Shown one piece after another: positions 7,122 to 15,674 of a DNA stretch of 43,801 nt. Source of the stretch: an uncultured Succinivibrionaceae bacterium. Its GTDB lineage: Bacteria > Pseudomonadota > Gammaproteobacteria > Enterobacterales > Succinivibrionaceae. Where the stretch lies: assembly GCA_944390105.1 (NCBI GenBank), contig CALXOV010000020.1, positions 1 through 43,801 on the forward strand. Reading direction: 5' to 3'. Position numbers and translations under genes: made by a program. How positions within the stretch are numbered: position 1 is the stretch's first letter; the number at the start of each line of letters is the position of its first letter. A model generated the notes under the pieces. It worked only from the letters and a program-made list of their open reading frames with translations, did no database searches and was not told the DNA's origin.

Positions 7122-8675
7122 ATGAGCGACAACGACGAAATTTATCTGCACGCGGAAAAGATCGATAAGATCTATCCGGGCACTAAAGCGCTTGATCAAG
7201 TGTCCTTTGACATCAAGCGCGGTAAGGTCAATGTGCTAATTGGAGAAAACGGCGCCGGCAAGTCAACGTTAATGCGCATTATCGCCGGTATTGAAAAGCA
7301 GTCTGCCGGCAAACTGTATCTGCAAGGACGTGAGGTCAGTTTCAACTCAACCATGGATGCGCGAGCTGAAGGTATTGCGATTATCCATCAGGAACTGTGT
7401 CTATTCCCCAATCTGACCGTATTCCAAAACCTGTTCATGGCCTCTGAGCGTACCAAAGGCGGCATCCTTGATGATGCCGAGCACCGCAAATTGGCCAAGC
7501 AGGTGCTCGCCCGCTTAAAATACCCGATTGATCCAGATACCCGTGTTGGCGATCTGCGCGTTGGTCAGCAGCAGATGATCGAAATTGCGCGCAATCTGCT
7601 GATCCCTAACCTCAAGATCCTGATCATGGATGAGCCGACTTCCTCACTGTCTGAACAAGAAGTGGATGTGCTCTTCAATATCATGCGTGAACTTACCGCT
7701 TCGGGTATTTCGATTGTGTACATTTCACACCGCTTAGAAGAGCTGATGCGTATTGGCGACTTCGTGACCATTTTCCGTGACGGCAAATTGGTAGCAGAAG
7801 CGGCTGTCAAGGATATTGACGTACCGTGGATCGTCAAACAGATGGTAGGCGAAGGCAAGAGCTATCCGACCCGCAAGGCAATGGTGGACTGGAACACCCG
7901 CGAAAAGGTGCTTGAGGTCAAAGATCTCACCCTGCCTAAATCCGGCGGCGGTCTATTGCTCAATAAGGTCAGCTTTGAACTGCACAAGGGCGAAATCTTA
8001 GGTATTTACGGTCTATTAGGTGCCGGACGTACCGAGATTTTTGAATGCATCATGGGCATGCGTCCAGAGCATACCGGTCAGGTCATTAAGAACGGCCAAC
8101 CCCTCAAGATTGAAAGCGTGGCCGGACAGATTGCCTCCGGCTTTGCTTGGCTGCCTGAGGACCGTCAGCGCGACGGCTTAGTACAGGCAATGGATATTGA
8201 TAAAAACATTGCCTTGTCGGAAATCGGTCACTTCATGACGCCTCTTGGCCTCATCAATGATCGCAAGGAAAGTGCTGCCACAGATGAAATGATTAAAGAT
8301 GTGCACATCAAGGTAGCTGACAAACATCTACCGATTCTGTCGCTGTCAGGCGGCAATCAGCAGAAAGTAGTCTTTGCCAAGGGTGCGCTGACACAGCCTG
8401 AGATCATGCTGCTAGACGAACCATCGCGCGGCATTGATATCGGAGCTAAAACCGAAATTTTCCATCTGATTTATCAATATGCCGAACGCGGCGTGTCCTT
8501 ATTAGTGGTGTCCTCGGAGCTAGAGGAAATCATTGCCATTGCCGATCGTATCATCGTGCTGTCCAACGGCGTCAAAACGGCAGAATTTACCGGTGATGAC
8601 ATTACGCAGGACAATTTGGTCAAAGCCTCCTATATCGGCCATCAGCAGGCTGATGAGAACGCACAAACAGCTTAA
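7122..8675 (+). CDS. sugar ABC transporter ATP-binding protein, RbsA/MglA type (duplicated ATPase)
   Basis: A 517-residue protein made of two fused nucleotide-binding domains, as usual for carbohydrate-uptake CUT2 transporters. The N-terminal half has Walker A GENGAGKST, the relaxed signature RVGQQQMIEIAR and Walker B LIMDEPTSSL. The C-terminal half has the degenerate Walker A GLLGAGRTE typical of the family, signature LSGGNQQKVVFAKG and Walker B IMLLDEPSRGID. It powers import through the permease encoded next. AGGAGAAGGG precedes the ATG. The pattern of one consensus and one degenerate site is normal here, not damage. Confidence 0.93.
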   Translation: MSDNDEIYLHAEKIDKIYPGTKALDQVSFDIKRGKVNVLIGENGAGKSTLMRIIAGIEKQSAGKLYLQGREVSFNSTMDARAEGIAIIHQELCLFPNLTVFQNLFMASERTKGGILDDAEHRKLAKQVLARLKYPIDPDTRVGDLRVGQQQMIEIARNLLIPNLKILIMDEPTSSLSEQEVDVLFNIMRELTASGISIVYISHRLEELMRIGDFVTIFRDGKLVAEAAVKDIDVPWIVKQMVGEGKSYPTRKAMVDWNTREKVLEVKDLTLPKSGGGLLLNKVSFELHKGEILGIYGLLGAGRTEIFECIMGMRPEHTGQVIKNGQPLKIESVAGQIASGFAWLPEDRQRDGLVQAMDIDKNIALSEIGHFMTPLGLINDRKESAATDEMIKDVHIKVADKHLPILSLSGGNQQKVVFAKGALTQPEIMLLDEPSRGIDIGAKTEIFHLIYQYAERGVSLLVVSSELEEIIAIADRIIVLSNGVKTAEFTGDDITQDNLVKASYIGHQQADENAQTA

Positions 8676-8693
8676 ACCAGCGGAGTTTTGAAA

Positions 8694-9716
8694 ATGAACA
8701 AAAATGATTTAATTATGACGCTGCTCAAGGGCCGTACTTTAATCGTACTGTCTCTGCTCGTGATCTTCTTCTCTTTTGCCGCCGAGTCCTTCTTTACTGC
8801 GCAGTCGCTGCTTCTAGTGGCCAAGCATGTAGCTCTTTACGGCATCTTAGGCATCGGCATGACTTACGTGCTGGTGACTGGCGGCATTGACTTGTCTGTC
8901 GGTGCCGTAGTCGGCGTAGCCGGCATGGTGTCTGGCTATTTAATTAATCATGGCCTAACCGTAATGGGCTATACCATCTACTTCAGCGTGCCGACCATTG
9001 TAGTGATTGCTATCGTTATCGGTGTCATCATTGGCGCAATTAACGGCATCGTCATTACTAAGTTTGCGGTAGCCCCGTTCATCGCGACCTTAGGTATGAT
9101 GTACATGGCCCGCGGTGTAGCCAACTTAATCTCCAACGGAGCTACCTTCCCGAACCTAGTTGGTAAGGAAGCTTTAGGCAATACCGGTTTTGAAATCTTC
9201 GGTCGTGATATTGCAGGTTTCCCTGTGGCCGTAATCATCCTGATTGTGATTGCGGTGATTGCAGCAATTATTCTGCGCAAGACCCCGTTTGGTTGGCATA
9301 TTTTAGCCATCGGCGGCAACGAGCGCGCATCCAAACTCTCTGGCGTACATGTGGATAAAGATAAACTTTTAGTCTACATGTTCTCCGGCGCCTGCAGTGC
9401 GGTCGTCGGCATCATCGCCACTTCGCAGTTAGTGGCCTCGCACCCGATGACCGGTAACACGTGGGAAATGAACGCTATTGCCGCTGCCGTGTTAGGCGGC
9501 ACTTCGCTGATGGGCGGTGTCGGTACCATCGTCGGAACCGTCATCGGCGCCTTCATCATCGGCGTGATTTCCGACGGTATGGTAATGTGCGGTGTGTCCG
9601 AGTTCTGGCAGATGATTATCAAAGGCTTAGTGATTGTGCTCGCCGTCATCGTCGATCAGTATCAGCGCGATCTGCAAGCTCGCATGGCGCTGCAGGCCCG
9701 CAACGAGAATAAGTAG
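8694..9716 (+). CDS. sugar ABC transporter permease, RbsC type
   Basis: A 340-residue inner-membrane protein with about ten hydrophobic segments, including GILGIGMTYVLVTGGIDLSVGAVVG and the diagnostic AVLGGTSLMGGVGTIVGTVIGAFIIGVI of the BPD_transp_2 family. ATG 8694 follows CGGAG; an in-frame TTG at 8688 is less likely. It would form a homodimeric channel bound to the ATPase encoded upstream. It is 15 bp before the EIIA gene. Confidence 0.92.
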   Translation: MNKNDLIMTLLKGRTLIVLSLLVIFFSFAAESFFTAQSLLLVAKHVALYGILGIGMTYVLVTGGIDLSVGAVVGVAGMVSGYLINHGLTVMGYTIYFSVPTIVVIAIVIGVIIGAINGIVITKFAVAPFIATLGMMYMARGVANLISNGATFPNLVGKEALGNTGFEIFGRDIAGFPVAVIILIVIAVIAAIILRKTPFGWHILAIGGNERASKLSGVHVDKDKLLVYMFSGACSAVVGIIATSQLVASHPMTGNTWEMNAIAAAVLGGTSLMGGVGTIVGTVIGAFIIGVISDGMVMCGVSEFWQMIIKGLVIVLAVIVDQYQRDLQARMALQARNENK

Positions 9717-9731
9717 TAAAGGAGGTTACGC

Positions 9732-10214
9732 ATGATCTTTCGCGATAAAGGCAATGAGATTGTAGCGGCCATGAATGGACGCGCCGTTGCCCTCGGCGAT
9801 GTGGATGAACCCATCTTTGCCGGCAAAGTAGTCGGCGACGGAGTTGCCATCATTCCTTCCTCCGGGACTGCTGTCGCGCCGATCTCTGGCACGGTCTCTT
9901 TTGTCGGACCGCAGAAGCACACTTACGGCATTACCGGTTTTGATGGAATAGAGGTACTTCTGCATATCGGGATTGACACGGTCAAATTGGACGGCGAGGG
10001 ATTCACCCCCAAAGTACAGAAAGGCGATCGCGTCAGTGTAGGTGATGTCATCTGCGAGGTAGATTTAGACGTGCTACGCGCTAAGCACTTTGATACTACC
10101 TCTCCGCTTATCATCACTTCTGCCTCTATAGACAAAGTGAAGCGTCTGACGCTACGTACGGGAGAGGCCGCCGCCGGTCAAACGGTAGTGATGCGCTATG
10201 TACTCAATAAATAA
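9732..10214 (+). CDS. glucose-type PTS EIIA (Crr-like) domain protein inside an ABC sugar operon
   Basis: A single 160-residue EIIA-Glc fold: MNGRAVALGDVDEPIFAGKVVGDGVAIIPSSG, then APISGTVSFVGPQKHTYGI and EVLLHIGIDTVKLDG. Both histidines of the family are present: His63, and the phosphorylated His78 in LLHIGIDTV, 15 apart as in E. coli Crr (75/90). AAAGGAGG precedes the ATG. No PTS EIIB or EIIC gene is nearby. In an ABC operon it could be a dedicated inducer-exclusion or regulatory module that senses PEP/PTS flux; that is inference. Alternatively it may be the genome's Crr relocated. Confidence 0.88.
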   Translation: MIFRDKGNEIVAAMNGRAVALGDVDEPIFAGKVVGDGVAIIPSSGTAVAPISGTVSFVGPQKHTYGITGFDGIEVLLHIGIDTVKLDGEGFTPKVQKGDRVSVGDVICEVDLDVLRAKHFDTTSPLIITSASIDKVKRLTLRTGEAAAGQTVVMRYVLNK

Positions 10215-10237
10215 AGCCCGATAGTGCACATCCCAAA

Positions 10238-10265
10238 AGCTCCCCTGCCTTGGGGCGGAGGAGCT
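10238..10265 (+). terminator. hairpin between EIIA and isomerase genes
   Basis: AGCTCC (10238-10243) pairs with GGAGCT (10260-10265), and the inner CCCC/GGGG can extend the fold. The tail GTTTGG is not a strong U-run. It lies in a 183-bp gap that may also hold a promoter for the isomerase-transketolase genes. It probably lowers read-through but does not end the operon. Confidence 0.45.
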
Positions 10266-10397
10266 GTTTGGAGAATTAAAGCAGGATATTTTTTGCATTA
10301 ATTTCGTTAAAAATCTGTTGCATTTCGGCAGATTAATTAATGCAGACAATTTTTTGCCATTTGTGAATTTATGTAAAGGAAAAAGAGGAAGATCAAC

Positions 10398-11801
10398 ATG
10401 ACTGCAAAAATTAAGTTAGGCTTTGTCCCTACCCGCAGAAGCGTCTTCAGTGCTCCGGATGCCTTAAAGTACCGCGACCTGACCGCCACCCGCTTGACCG
10501 AATTGGGCATTGATTTTGTTGATATTAAAGACATCAACCCTGAAGGCCTGCTGTTTGCCGATGAAGATGTCAAGAAGATTGCCGATAAATTCCGCCGCGA
10601 AAAAGTTGACGGTATCATTTTAGCCCACTGCAATTTCGGTACCGAATATGTGTGTGCCCGCTTAGCTCGCGAGCTTAACCTGCCGGTGTTATTGTGGGGG
10701 CCGCTGGATGAAGCCCCGCTCCCAGATGGACGCCGTCTACGCGACACGCAATGCGGTCTGTTTGCTACCGGCAAAGTATTGCGCCGCTTCCAAGTCAAAT
10801 TCACCTATCTCACCAACTGCCGCCTGTCCGATCCGGTGTTTGAACGCGGCCTGCGCGACTTCATGGCAGTATGCAATGTGGTGCGTACCTTCCGCCATAT
10901 CCGCATTCTGCAAATGGGCCCGCGTCCGTTTGATTTCTGGACTACCATGTGCAATGAAGGCGAGCTCCTTGAAAAATTCAACATTCAGCTCTCCCCAATC
11001 CCGCTGCCTGAGTTAATTCGTGAAGTGCGCCGGATTAAAGACAGCCACAGCGCACAAGATGAACTGCAGTTCCTGCACGATAAGACGGTAATTAAAATCC
11101 CTGAGGCCAAAGTTGAGACCGTGGCTGCGCTAGCTAAAGCTATGCGCAATCTGCTTGAAAAATACGGCTGCAACGCCGGTGCAATTCAGTGCTGGACGGC
11201 ACTGCAGGCAGAGCTTGGCATCATGCCGTGCGCCGCTAACGCAATTCTCAATGACTTAGGCTATCCGATTGTCTGCGAAACCGATATTCACGGTGCAATT
11301 ACCGCCCTGCTGGCTGAAGCAGCGGTGATGAATGAGTCCCGCAGTTTCTTTGCTGACTGGACGGTGCGCCATCCGGACAATCCCAACGGCGAACTGCTAC
11401 AGCACTGTGGCCCGTGGCCGGTATCGATTGCCAAAGACAAGCCTGAGTTGACCTGCCCGATCGCCTTTGACGACGACGGCTCGCTGTCGGCTGAAGCAAA
11501 GCCTGGTGATAAGCTCACCTTAACCCGTTTTGACGGCGATAACGGTGAATACTCACTGCTTTTGGGCAATGCTAAATCCGTCCCGGGGCCTAAGATCCTC
11601 GGTACCTATATGTGGGTTGAAGTGCAAAATATTAAGCGCCTTGAAGAGAAAATTGTCACCGGTCCTTATATTCACCATTGCGTCGGTGTATACAAGGATG
11701 TGGTACCGATTCTGTACGAGGCCTGCAAGTACATCGGCATTAAAGCCGATCTCTACGACCCGATCGAAGAAGATGTTAAGGCCTATTTACGCGGTGAGTA
11801 G
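10398..11801 (+). CDS. L-fucose/L-arabinose isomerase-fold protein
   Basis: A 467-residue protein of the FucI/AraA-like superfamily. It starts LGFVPTRRSVFSAPDALKYRD and contains GIILAHCNFGTEY, NLPVLLWGPLDEAPLPDGRRLRDTQCGL, a central IQCWTALQAELGIMPCAANAILNDLGYPIVCETDIHGAITALL and a late HHCVGVYKDV. The central Glu (CETDIHG) and Asp residues lie where the metal-binding residues of the family occur. Such enzymes interconvert aldoses and ketoses. The true sugar is unknown; with a transketolase next door, a pentose or branched pentose is a reasonable inference. GAGGAAG precedes the ATG. Confidence 0.75.
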   Translation: MTAKIKLGFVPTRRSVFSAPDALKYRDLTATRLTELGIDFVDIKDINPEGLLFADEDVKKIADKFRREKVDGIILAHCNFGTEYVCARLARELNLPVLLWGPLDEAPLPDGRRLRDTQCGLFATGKVLRRFQVKFTYLTNCRLSDPVFERGLRDFMAVCNVVRTFRHIRILQMGPRPFDFWTTMCNEGELLEKFNIQLSPIPLPELIREVRRIKDSHSAQDELQFLHDKTVIKIPEAKVETVAALAKAMRNLLEKYGCNAGAIQCWTALQAELGIMPCAANAILNDLGYPIVCETDIHGAITALLAEAAVMNESRSFFADWTVRHPDNPNGELLQHCGPWPVSIAKDKPELTCPIAFDDDGSLSAEAKPGDKLTLTRFDGDNGEYSLLLGNAKSVPGPKILGTYMWVEVQNIKRLEEKIVTGPYIHHCVGVYKDVVPILYEACKYIGIKADLYDPIEEDVKAYLRGE

Positions 11802-11835
11802 CATACAACCTGCAACAAGACAAAGGATAACTTAG

Positions 11836-12657
11836 ATGAATTTAAGTAAATTAGCCTATCAGCTACGCCGTGATGTCGTGGACATGATTGTCGCAGGCAA
11901 GGGCGGTCATATCGGCGGCGACATGTCGGTGATGGAAGTCCTAGTGACGCTGTATTTTCATGAAATGAATGTGACCCCAGAAAACTTTGCTACGGGGCAG
12001 CATGATCATTTTGTAATGAGCAAGGGCCATTCGGTAGAAGCGCTGTATGCGGTTTTAGCTGCCAAAGGTTTCTTCCCGCGGGAACGCGTGATGAAAGAAT
12101 TTTCGCAGTTCGGTTCTCCCTTCATCGGCCATCCGAACAATAAGCTGCCAGGCATTGAAATGAACTCCGGTGCCCTAGGCCATGGACTGCCGGTAGCCGT
12201 CGGCATGGCGCTGGCTGAGCGGATTAACGGCTCGCCCAACCGTGTCTACGTGGTGATGGGCGATGGCGAACAGGCTGAAGGCTCGGTATGGGAAGGTGCG
12301 ATGTCCGGAGCTAACTATAAACTTGGCAATCTGTGCGCAATCCTAGATAGAAACCGCCTGCAGATATCCGGCAGCACTGAGGACGTCATGGCCCTTGAAA
12401 ACCTCAAGGCCAAATGGACTGCCTTTGGCTGGAATGTCATTGATGTGGCAGATGGCAATAGCGTGGCACAACTGCAGGATGCGTTTGCTGCGGCCAAGGC
12501 CTGTACCAACCAACCGTCATTAGTGCTGGCTAATACCGTCAAAGGTAAGGGTTCATCCGTGATGGAAAACAAAGCTTCATGGCACCATCATGTACCAAAC
12601 GCCGAAGAATATGCCCACATCATGGCCGATCTTAAGCAGCACGAGGAGGAAGCCTAA
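11836..12657 (+). CDS. transketolase N-terminal subunit
   Basis: 273 residues covering the thiamine-diphosphate pyrophosphate-binding half of transketolase: GGHIGGDMSVMEVLVTLYFHEMN, MSKGHSVEALYAVLAAKGFF, GALGHGLPVAVGMALAERINGS, and the cofactor motif GDGEQAEGSVWEGAMSGANYKLGNLCAILDRN. It needs the next gene product for the pyrimidine half; together they transfer two-carbon ketol units. Two-gene transketolases of this size occur in many bacteria and include forms used for apulose-4-phosphate. Which substrate is used here is not readable from sequence. It ends 2 bp before its partner. Confidence 0.92.
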   Translation: MNLSKLAYQLRRDVVDMIVAGKGGHIGGDMSVMEVLVTLYFHEMNVTPENFATGQHDHFVMSKGHSVEALYAVLAAKGFFPRERVMKEFSQFGSPFIGHPNNKLPGIEMNSGALGHGLPVAVGMALAERINGSPNRVYVVMGDGEQAEGSVWEGAMSGANYKLGNLCAILDRNRLQISGSTEDVMALENLKAKWTAFGWNVIDVADGNSVAQLQDAFAAAKACTNQPSLVLANTVKGKGSSVMENKASWHHHVPNAEEYAHIMADLKQHEEEA

Positions 12658-12659
12658 TC

Positions 12660-13595
12660 ATGACGAATGTTGCTAATAAGCAGATGATCTGCGACGTTCT
12701 TATGCAGGCTGCTAAGACGGATAAGGATATTGTGGTTCTGTGCTCCGATTCACGCGGCAGCGCTTCGGCCACGCCGTTTGCCAAAGCATTCCCTGAGCAG
12801 TTTGTTGAAGTAGGTATCGCAGAGCAGGATTTAGTCGGCATTGCCGCCGGCATGGCGCGCTGCGGTAAGCGTACCTTTCCCATGTCCCCGGCCTGCTTCA
12901 TTACCGCCCGTTCGTATGAGCAATGCAAGGTCGATGTCGCTTACTCGCATACCAACGTCAAACTCATCGGTATTTCCGGCGGCGTCAGCTACGGGGCTTT
13001 GGGTATGAGTCATCACTCAGCGCAGGATATTGCCTGCATGAGCTCAATCCCGGGCATGCGGGTGTATCTGCCATCTGACTGCCATCAGACCAAAAAACTG
13101 ATGGAAGTCCTAGTTAAGGACCTTGAACCGGCTTATATACGCGTCGGGCGCAATGCTGTGCCTGAAGTCTACAGCGAGGATAACTGCCCCTTTGAAATGG
13201 ATAAAGCCACCGTCATTCAGCAAGGTAGCGATGTTGCATTAATTGCCTGCGGCGAAATGGTGCTCTATGCCAAACAAGCGGCGGATATCTTAAAGGCTCA
13301 GGGCATCAGCGCCTATGTGCTAGACATGTACTGTGTTAAACCGTTAGATACCGCTGCCGTAATCAAAGCCGCATCCGAAACTAAAGCAGTCGTGACCATT
13401 GAAGAGCACAGTCCCTTCGGAGGTATGGGATCGATGGTTGCTCAAGTAGTGGCTGCCAACTGTCCACGTAAAGTGCTAACCCTAGCGCTCCCCGACACCC
13501 CTGTCATCACCGGTACCTCGCTTGAAGTATTCAAGCATTACGGACTGACCGGCGATGGCATTGCGGCAAAAGCCAAGGAACTGCTTAATGCCTGA
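12660..13595 (+). CDS. transketolase C-terminal subunit
   Basis: 311 residues with the pyrimidine-binding and C-terminal transketolase domains: FVEVGIAEQDLVGIAAGMARCGKRTFPMSPACFITARSYEQCKVDVAYS (Glu of GIAEQD activates the cofactor), then SYGALGMSHHSAQDIACMSSIPGMRVYLPSD, and the C-terminal VVTIEEHSPFGGMGSMVAQVV. Only 2 bp separate it from the N-terminal subunit gene, implying coupled translation of a 1:1 complex. A strong hairpin follows 24 bp after the stop, so this is likely the last gene of the sugar operon. Confidence 0.92.
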   Translation: MTNVANKQMICDVLMQAAKTDKDIVVLCSDSRGSASATPFAKAFPEQFVEVGIAEQDLVGIAAGMARCGKRTFPMSPACFITARSYEQCKVDVAYSHTNVKLIGISGGVSYGALGMSHHSAQDIACMSSIPGMRVYLPSDCHQTKKLMEVLVKDLEPAYIRVGRNAVPEVYSEDNCPFEMDKATVIQQGSDVALIACGEMVLYAKQAADILKAQGISAYVLDMYCVKPLDTAAVIKAASETKAVVTIEEHSPFGGMGSMVAQVVAANCPRKVLTLALPDTPVITGTSLEVFKHYGLTGDGIAAKAKELLNA

Positions 13596-13618
13596 AAATC
13601 AGCATTAAGTATTGATCA

Positions 13619-13650
13619 AAGTCTGCAGAGCACCATGCACCTGCAGACTT
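13619..13650 (+). terminator. operon terminator after the transketolase genes
   Basis: AAGTCTGCAG (13619-13628) and CTGCAGACTT (13641-13650) form a perfect 10-bp stem with a 12-nt loop, followed by TATAAC. It is well placed 24 bp past the last gene, with a short U-tract only. Confidence 0.6.
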
Positions 13651-13900
13651 TATAACACGGGTCTGTTCATTAATAAAGCGACCCAGCGTTCGTGCAAGGG
13701 CACTGCTTTATAATCGGCATGGCCTGCGTCGGTATTATATAGCGATGATATTCTAGCCGGTTTTACGCCGTCACCGCATAACTTCTAGCGTAGCGAAAGA
13801 GTTTCCGTTTAGCATAAAGCGGTGCAATAGGCCTTACGCTACGCTACCTGCCTATCGCTTTGACTAATGTCCCCCGCTGCATGCGGGGGCATTTTTATCA
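13651..13900 (+). ncRNA. gene-free structured segment ending in a strong terminator; possible small RNA
   Basis: No ORF of note lies here. The segment ends in a textbook intrinsic terminator: CCCCCGC (13871-13877), loop TGCAT, GCGGGGG (13883-13889), CATTTTTA. Upstream is a 10-bp inverted repeat TAGCGTAGCG (13796-13805)/CGCTACGCTA (13837-13846), and further short complementarities. Because the transketolase operon already has its own hairpin at 13619-13650, the second terminator suggests a separate short transcript between them. The terminator is certain as a shape; a small RNA is inference. Confidence 0.4.
13869..13897 (+). terminator. strong rho-independent terminator
   Basis: A 7-bp all-GC stem (CCCCCGC/GCGGGGG) with a TGCAT loop, then CATTTTTAT. 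It lies about 90 bp upstream of the AraC-type regulator gene and insulates it from the sugar operon. Confidence 0.85.
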
Positions 13901-13988
13901 ATTTCCCGCGCCGATTCACAAAACCTCCACTACGGCTGTGCTAAGTTAGATTGCCGAAATTGCTGCCTTAGTGGTGAAGAAAGTTCTC

Positions 13989-15200
13989 ATGAGCGCTTAC
14001 CTATCTACCCCGTTGTCCTTTGGTCTGACTCTGCTGGCGTATTTGTGCCCACTGCCCTACCACGTATTTAAAGCCGATAATCATTATTTAGAAAAATTTG
14101 ACAGCAATGATCCTGACAGTTGGAATGTGCTGAAAACCGACTATGCGTTCCGCAAAGAATTGTTAGGCGAAGTGCGCCGCCGCAAATTAGCCTTATTCTG
14201 TAATGAAAGTCCAGTTATTTATGCCGGCGTGCTGTGCCTAGATGACATCTGTCTCATCATCGGACCTGTGTGCATGACCAAGCCCGATCAAAATTTTGCC
14301 AAACTCTACGCGTTAAAGCACAATGCCGCTGCCTGCCCGCTGATTTACTGTGAGCCTGCGCGCTTAGCCGCTGCCGCGCTCTTGATTTACTACGGCGTTA
14401 CCGGACGCACGCAGACGGTAAATGAGCTTTTAGATGAGCATTTTCTCTCCGAGGAGGTGGTTCAGGAAACGCAAAAGCGCATTGCCAGCGTCTTTTCCTC
14501 ACAATTTTTAGCAAGTCGCCCGCATAATCCCGTCTCATTTGAGCTAAATATCCGTCGCGCCATCCGCGCAGGCAGCGTGCAGGCGATTAAAGAAGCGCTC
14601 AATTCCCCCTATGCTGCAATGCGCGGCACTTTAGCTAAACATCCGCTGCGCTCCGCGCAAAATCTCGCTATCGTGGACATTACCATAGCCACACGTGAAG
14701 CCATTGACAGTGGTTTATCGGTCGAGGAGCTGTACGTGCTCTCTGACGCCTATATTCTGCAAGTCGAAGATTGCCGCTATCCTGCCGATTGTGCCGCGCT
14801 AACTCGCTCCTGCGCCATCAAATGTGCACAACTCGTCGCCGCACAAAACTCCCTAAAAGCACAGAACGGCAATAATTCCTCGCTTATCGTTAACCGAGCC
14901 TGCGCCTATATTGACCGCCATGTTTATGAACGCATCAATGTACTCTCCATGGCCGCCGAGCTGAATATTTCTGCAGGCTACCTATCGCGGCTATTTAAAG
15001 AAGGCACGGGCCAGACAATCGTGGAGTATGCTAGGCGACGCAAAATAGAACTGGCTACAGCTCTGCTTAAAGACAGCGATAAAAGTCTTGCTGATATTGC
15101 GCAAATCTTAGGCTTCAGCTCACAAAGCCATTTCGGCGCAGCTTTTGTGCGCGAAATGAAAATAAGTCCGCATCAATACCGCATACAGCATCAGCACTAG
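13989..15200 (+). CDS. AraC/XylS-family transcriptional regulator
   Basis: The C-terminal ~100 residues are a double helix-turn-helix AraC domain: LSMAAELNISAGYLSRLFKEGTGQTIVEYARRRKIELA, then SLADIAQILGFSSQSHFGAAFVREMKISPHQYR. The N-terminal ~290 residues are not assigned; they begin SAYLSTPLSFGLTLLAYLCPLPYHVF and contain a segment resembling small-ligand sensor domains of the large AraC/YesN-like regulators. ATG 13989 follows GAAGAAAG; two in-frame GTG codons (13971, 13974) are alternatives. It lies directly downstream of the sugar operon on the same strand and is its likely activator, an inference from position. Confidence 0.85.
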   Translation: MSAYLSTPLSFGLTLLAYLCPLPYHVFKADNHYLEKFDSNDPDSWNVLKTDYAFRKELLGEVRRRKLALFCNESPVIYAGVLCLDDICLIIGPVCMTKPDQNFAKLYALKHNAAACPLIYCEPARLAAAALLIYYGVTGRTQTVNELLDEHFLSEEVVQETQKRIASVFSSQFLASRPHNPVSFELNIRRAIRAGSVQAIKEALNSPYAAMRGTLAKHPLRSAQNLAIVDITIATREAIDSGLSVEELYVLSDAYILQVEDCRYPADCAALTRSCAIKCAQLVAAQNSLKAQNGNNSSLIVNRACAYIDRHVYERINVLSMAAELNISAGYLSRLFKEGTGQTIVEYARRRKIELATALLKDSDKSLADIAQILGFSSQSHFGAAFVREMKISPHQYRIQHQH

Positions 15201-15370
15201 CGCCGCCGTTTATAGCCGCGTACATCCTCAGGCATAAACCACATCTCGTGCTCCTCAAGCGCCTATTTGTAAGTTTCGGTAATAACGTACAGATGCGCAC
15301 GCAACAGCGCGCACGCTGCTTCTATCTCGCGCGCTTTTAGCTTATCGACAATGTTCTGATGGTGAACTAC
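15197..15370 (-). pseudogene. C-terminal remnant of a GntR-family (FCD domain) regulator
   Basis: The minus-strand frame reads VHHQNIVDKLKAREIEA, then ACALLRAHLYVITETYK, a stop, and ALEEHEMWFMPEDVRGYKRRR before TAG at 15199-15197. The HxxIVDALxARDxEAAxxxxRxHL pattern is the last helices of the FCD effector domain of FadR/GntR regulators. The N-terminal DNA-binding part is gone, replaced by the TnpB remnant. Its stop overlaps the stop of the convergent AraC gene. With the dehydrogenase remnant on the other side it probably formed a divergent regulator/enzyme pair for a sugar acid. Confidence 0.6.
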
Positions 15371-15373
15371 CCA

Positions 15374-15663
15374 TCAAGCTAAAGCGGATGGGCTTCCTGC
15401 TTCAACGAGCTCTTTGAGCGCTCCACAGGCTTGACTTCGGGGCATTCCACCCCTAGAGCGCGGGCCGCCACCCTTCTGCCACAGACGCATTCCTTCGTTG
15501 AGGATATTAACGGCTGCTGCCTAATCTCTGTCGTTGTGCGCCTGGCACTGCGGGCATTCCCTTTCCCTTATCCTGAGCCCCTGCATTCCCTTGAGCTCAG
15601 TATTCTGATACCCGCAGTGCGGACAGATCTGAATGCTTGGGAAAATAGCGGCCGACTTTAAGA
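15374..15663 (-). pseudogene. C-terminal remnant of an IS200/IS605-family TnpB
   Basis: The minus frame reads VGRYFPSIQICPHCGYQNTEL, then RERECPQCQAHNDRD, TAG, AAAVNILNEGMRLW and finally LVEAGSPSALA before TGA at 15376-15374. Two CxxC pairs, the HNDRD/NAAxNI block (RuvC-III and zinc ribbon) and the EAGSP tail are diagnostic of TnpB, the RNA-guided transposon nuclease. An internal TAG and loss of the whole N-terminal two thirds make it dead. It lies exactly between the truncated GntR and dehydrogenase genes, so an IS insertion and later deletion probably destroyed both 5' ends. Confidence 0.8.
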
Positions 15664-15674
15664 AATACGCGCCC

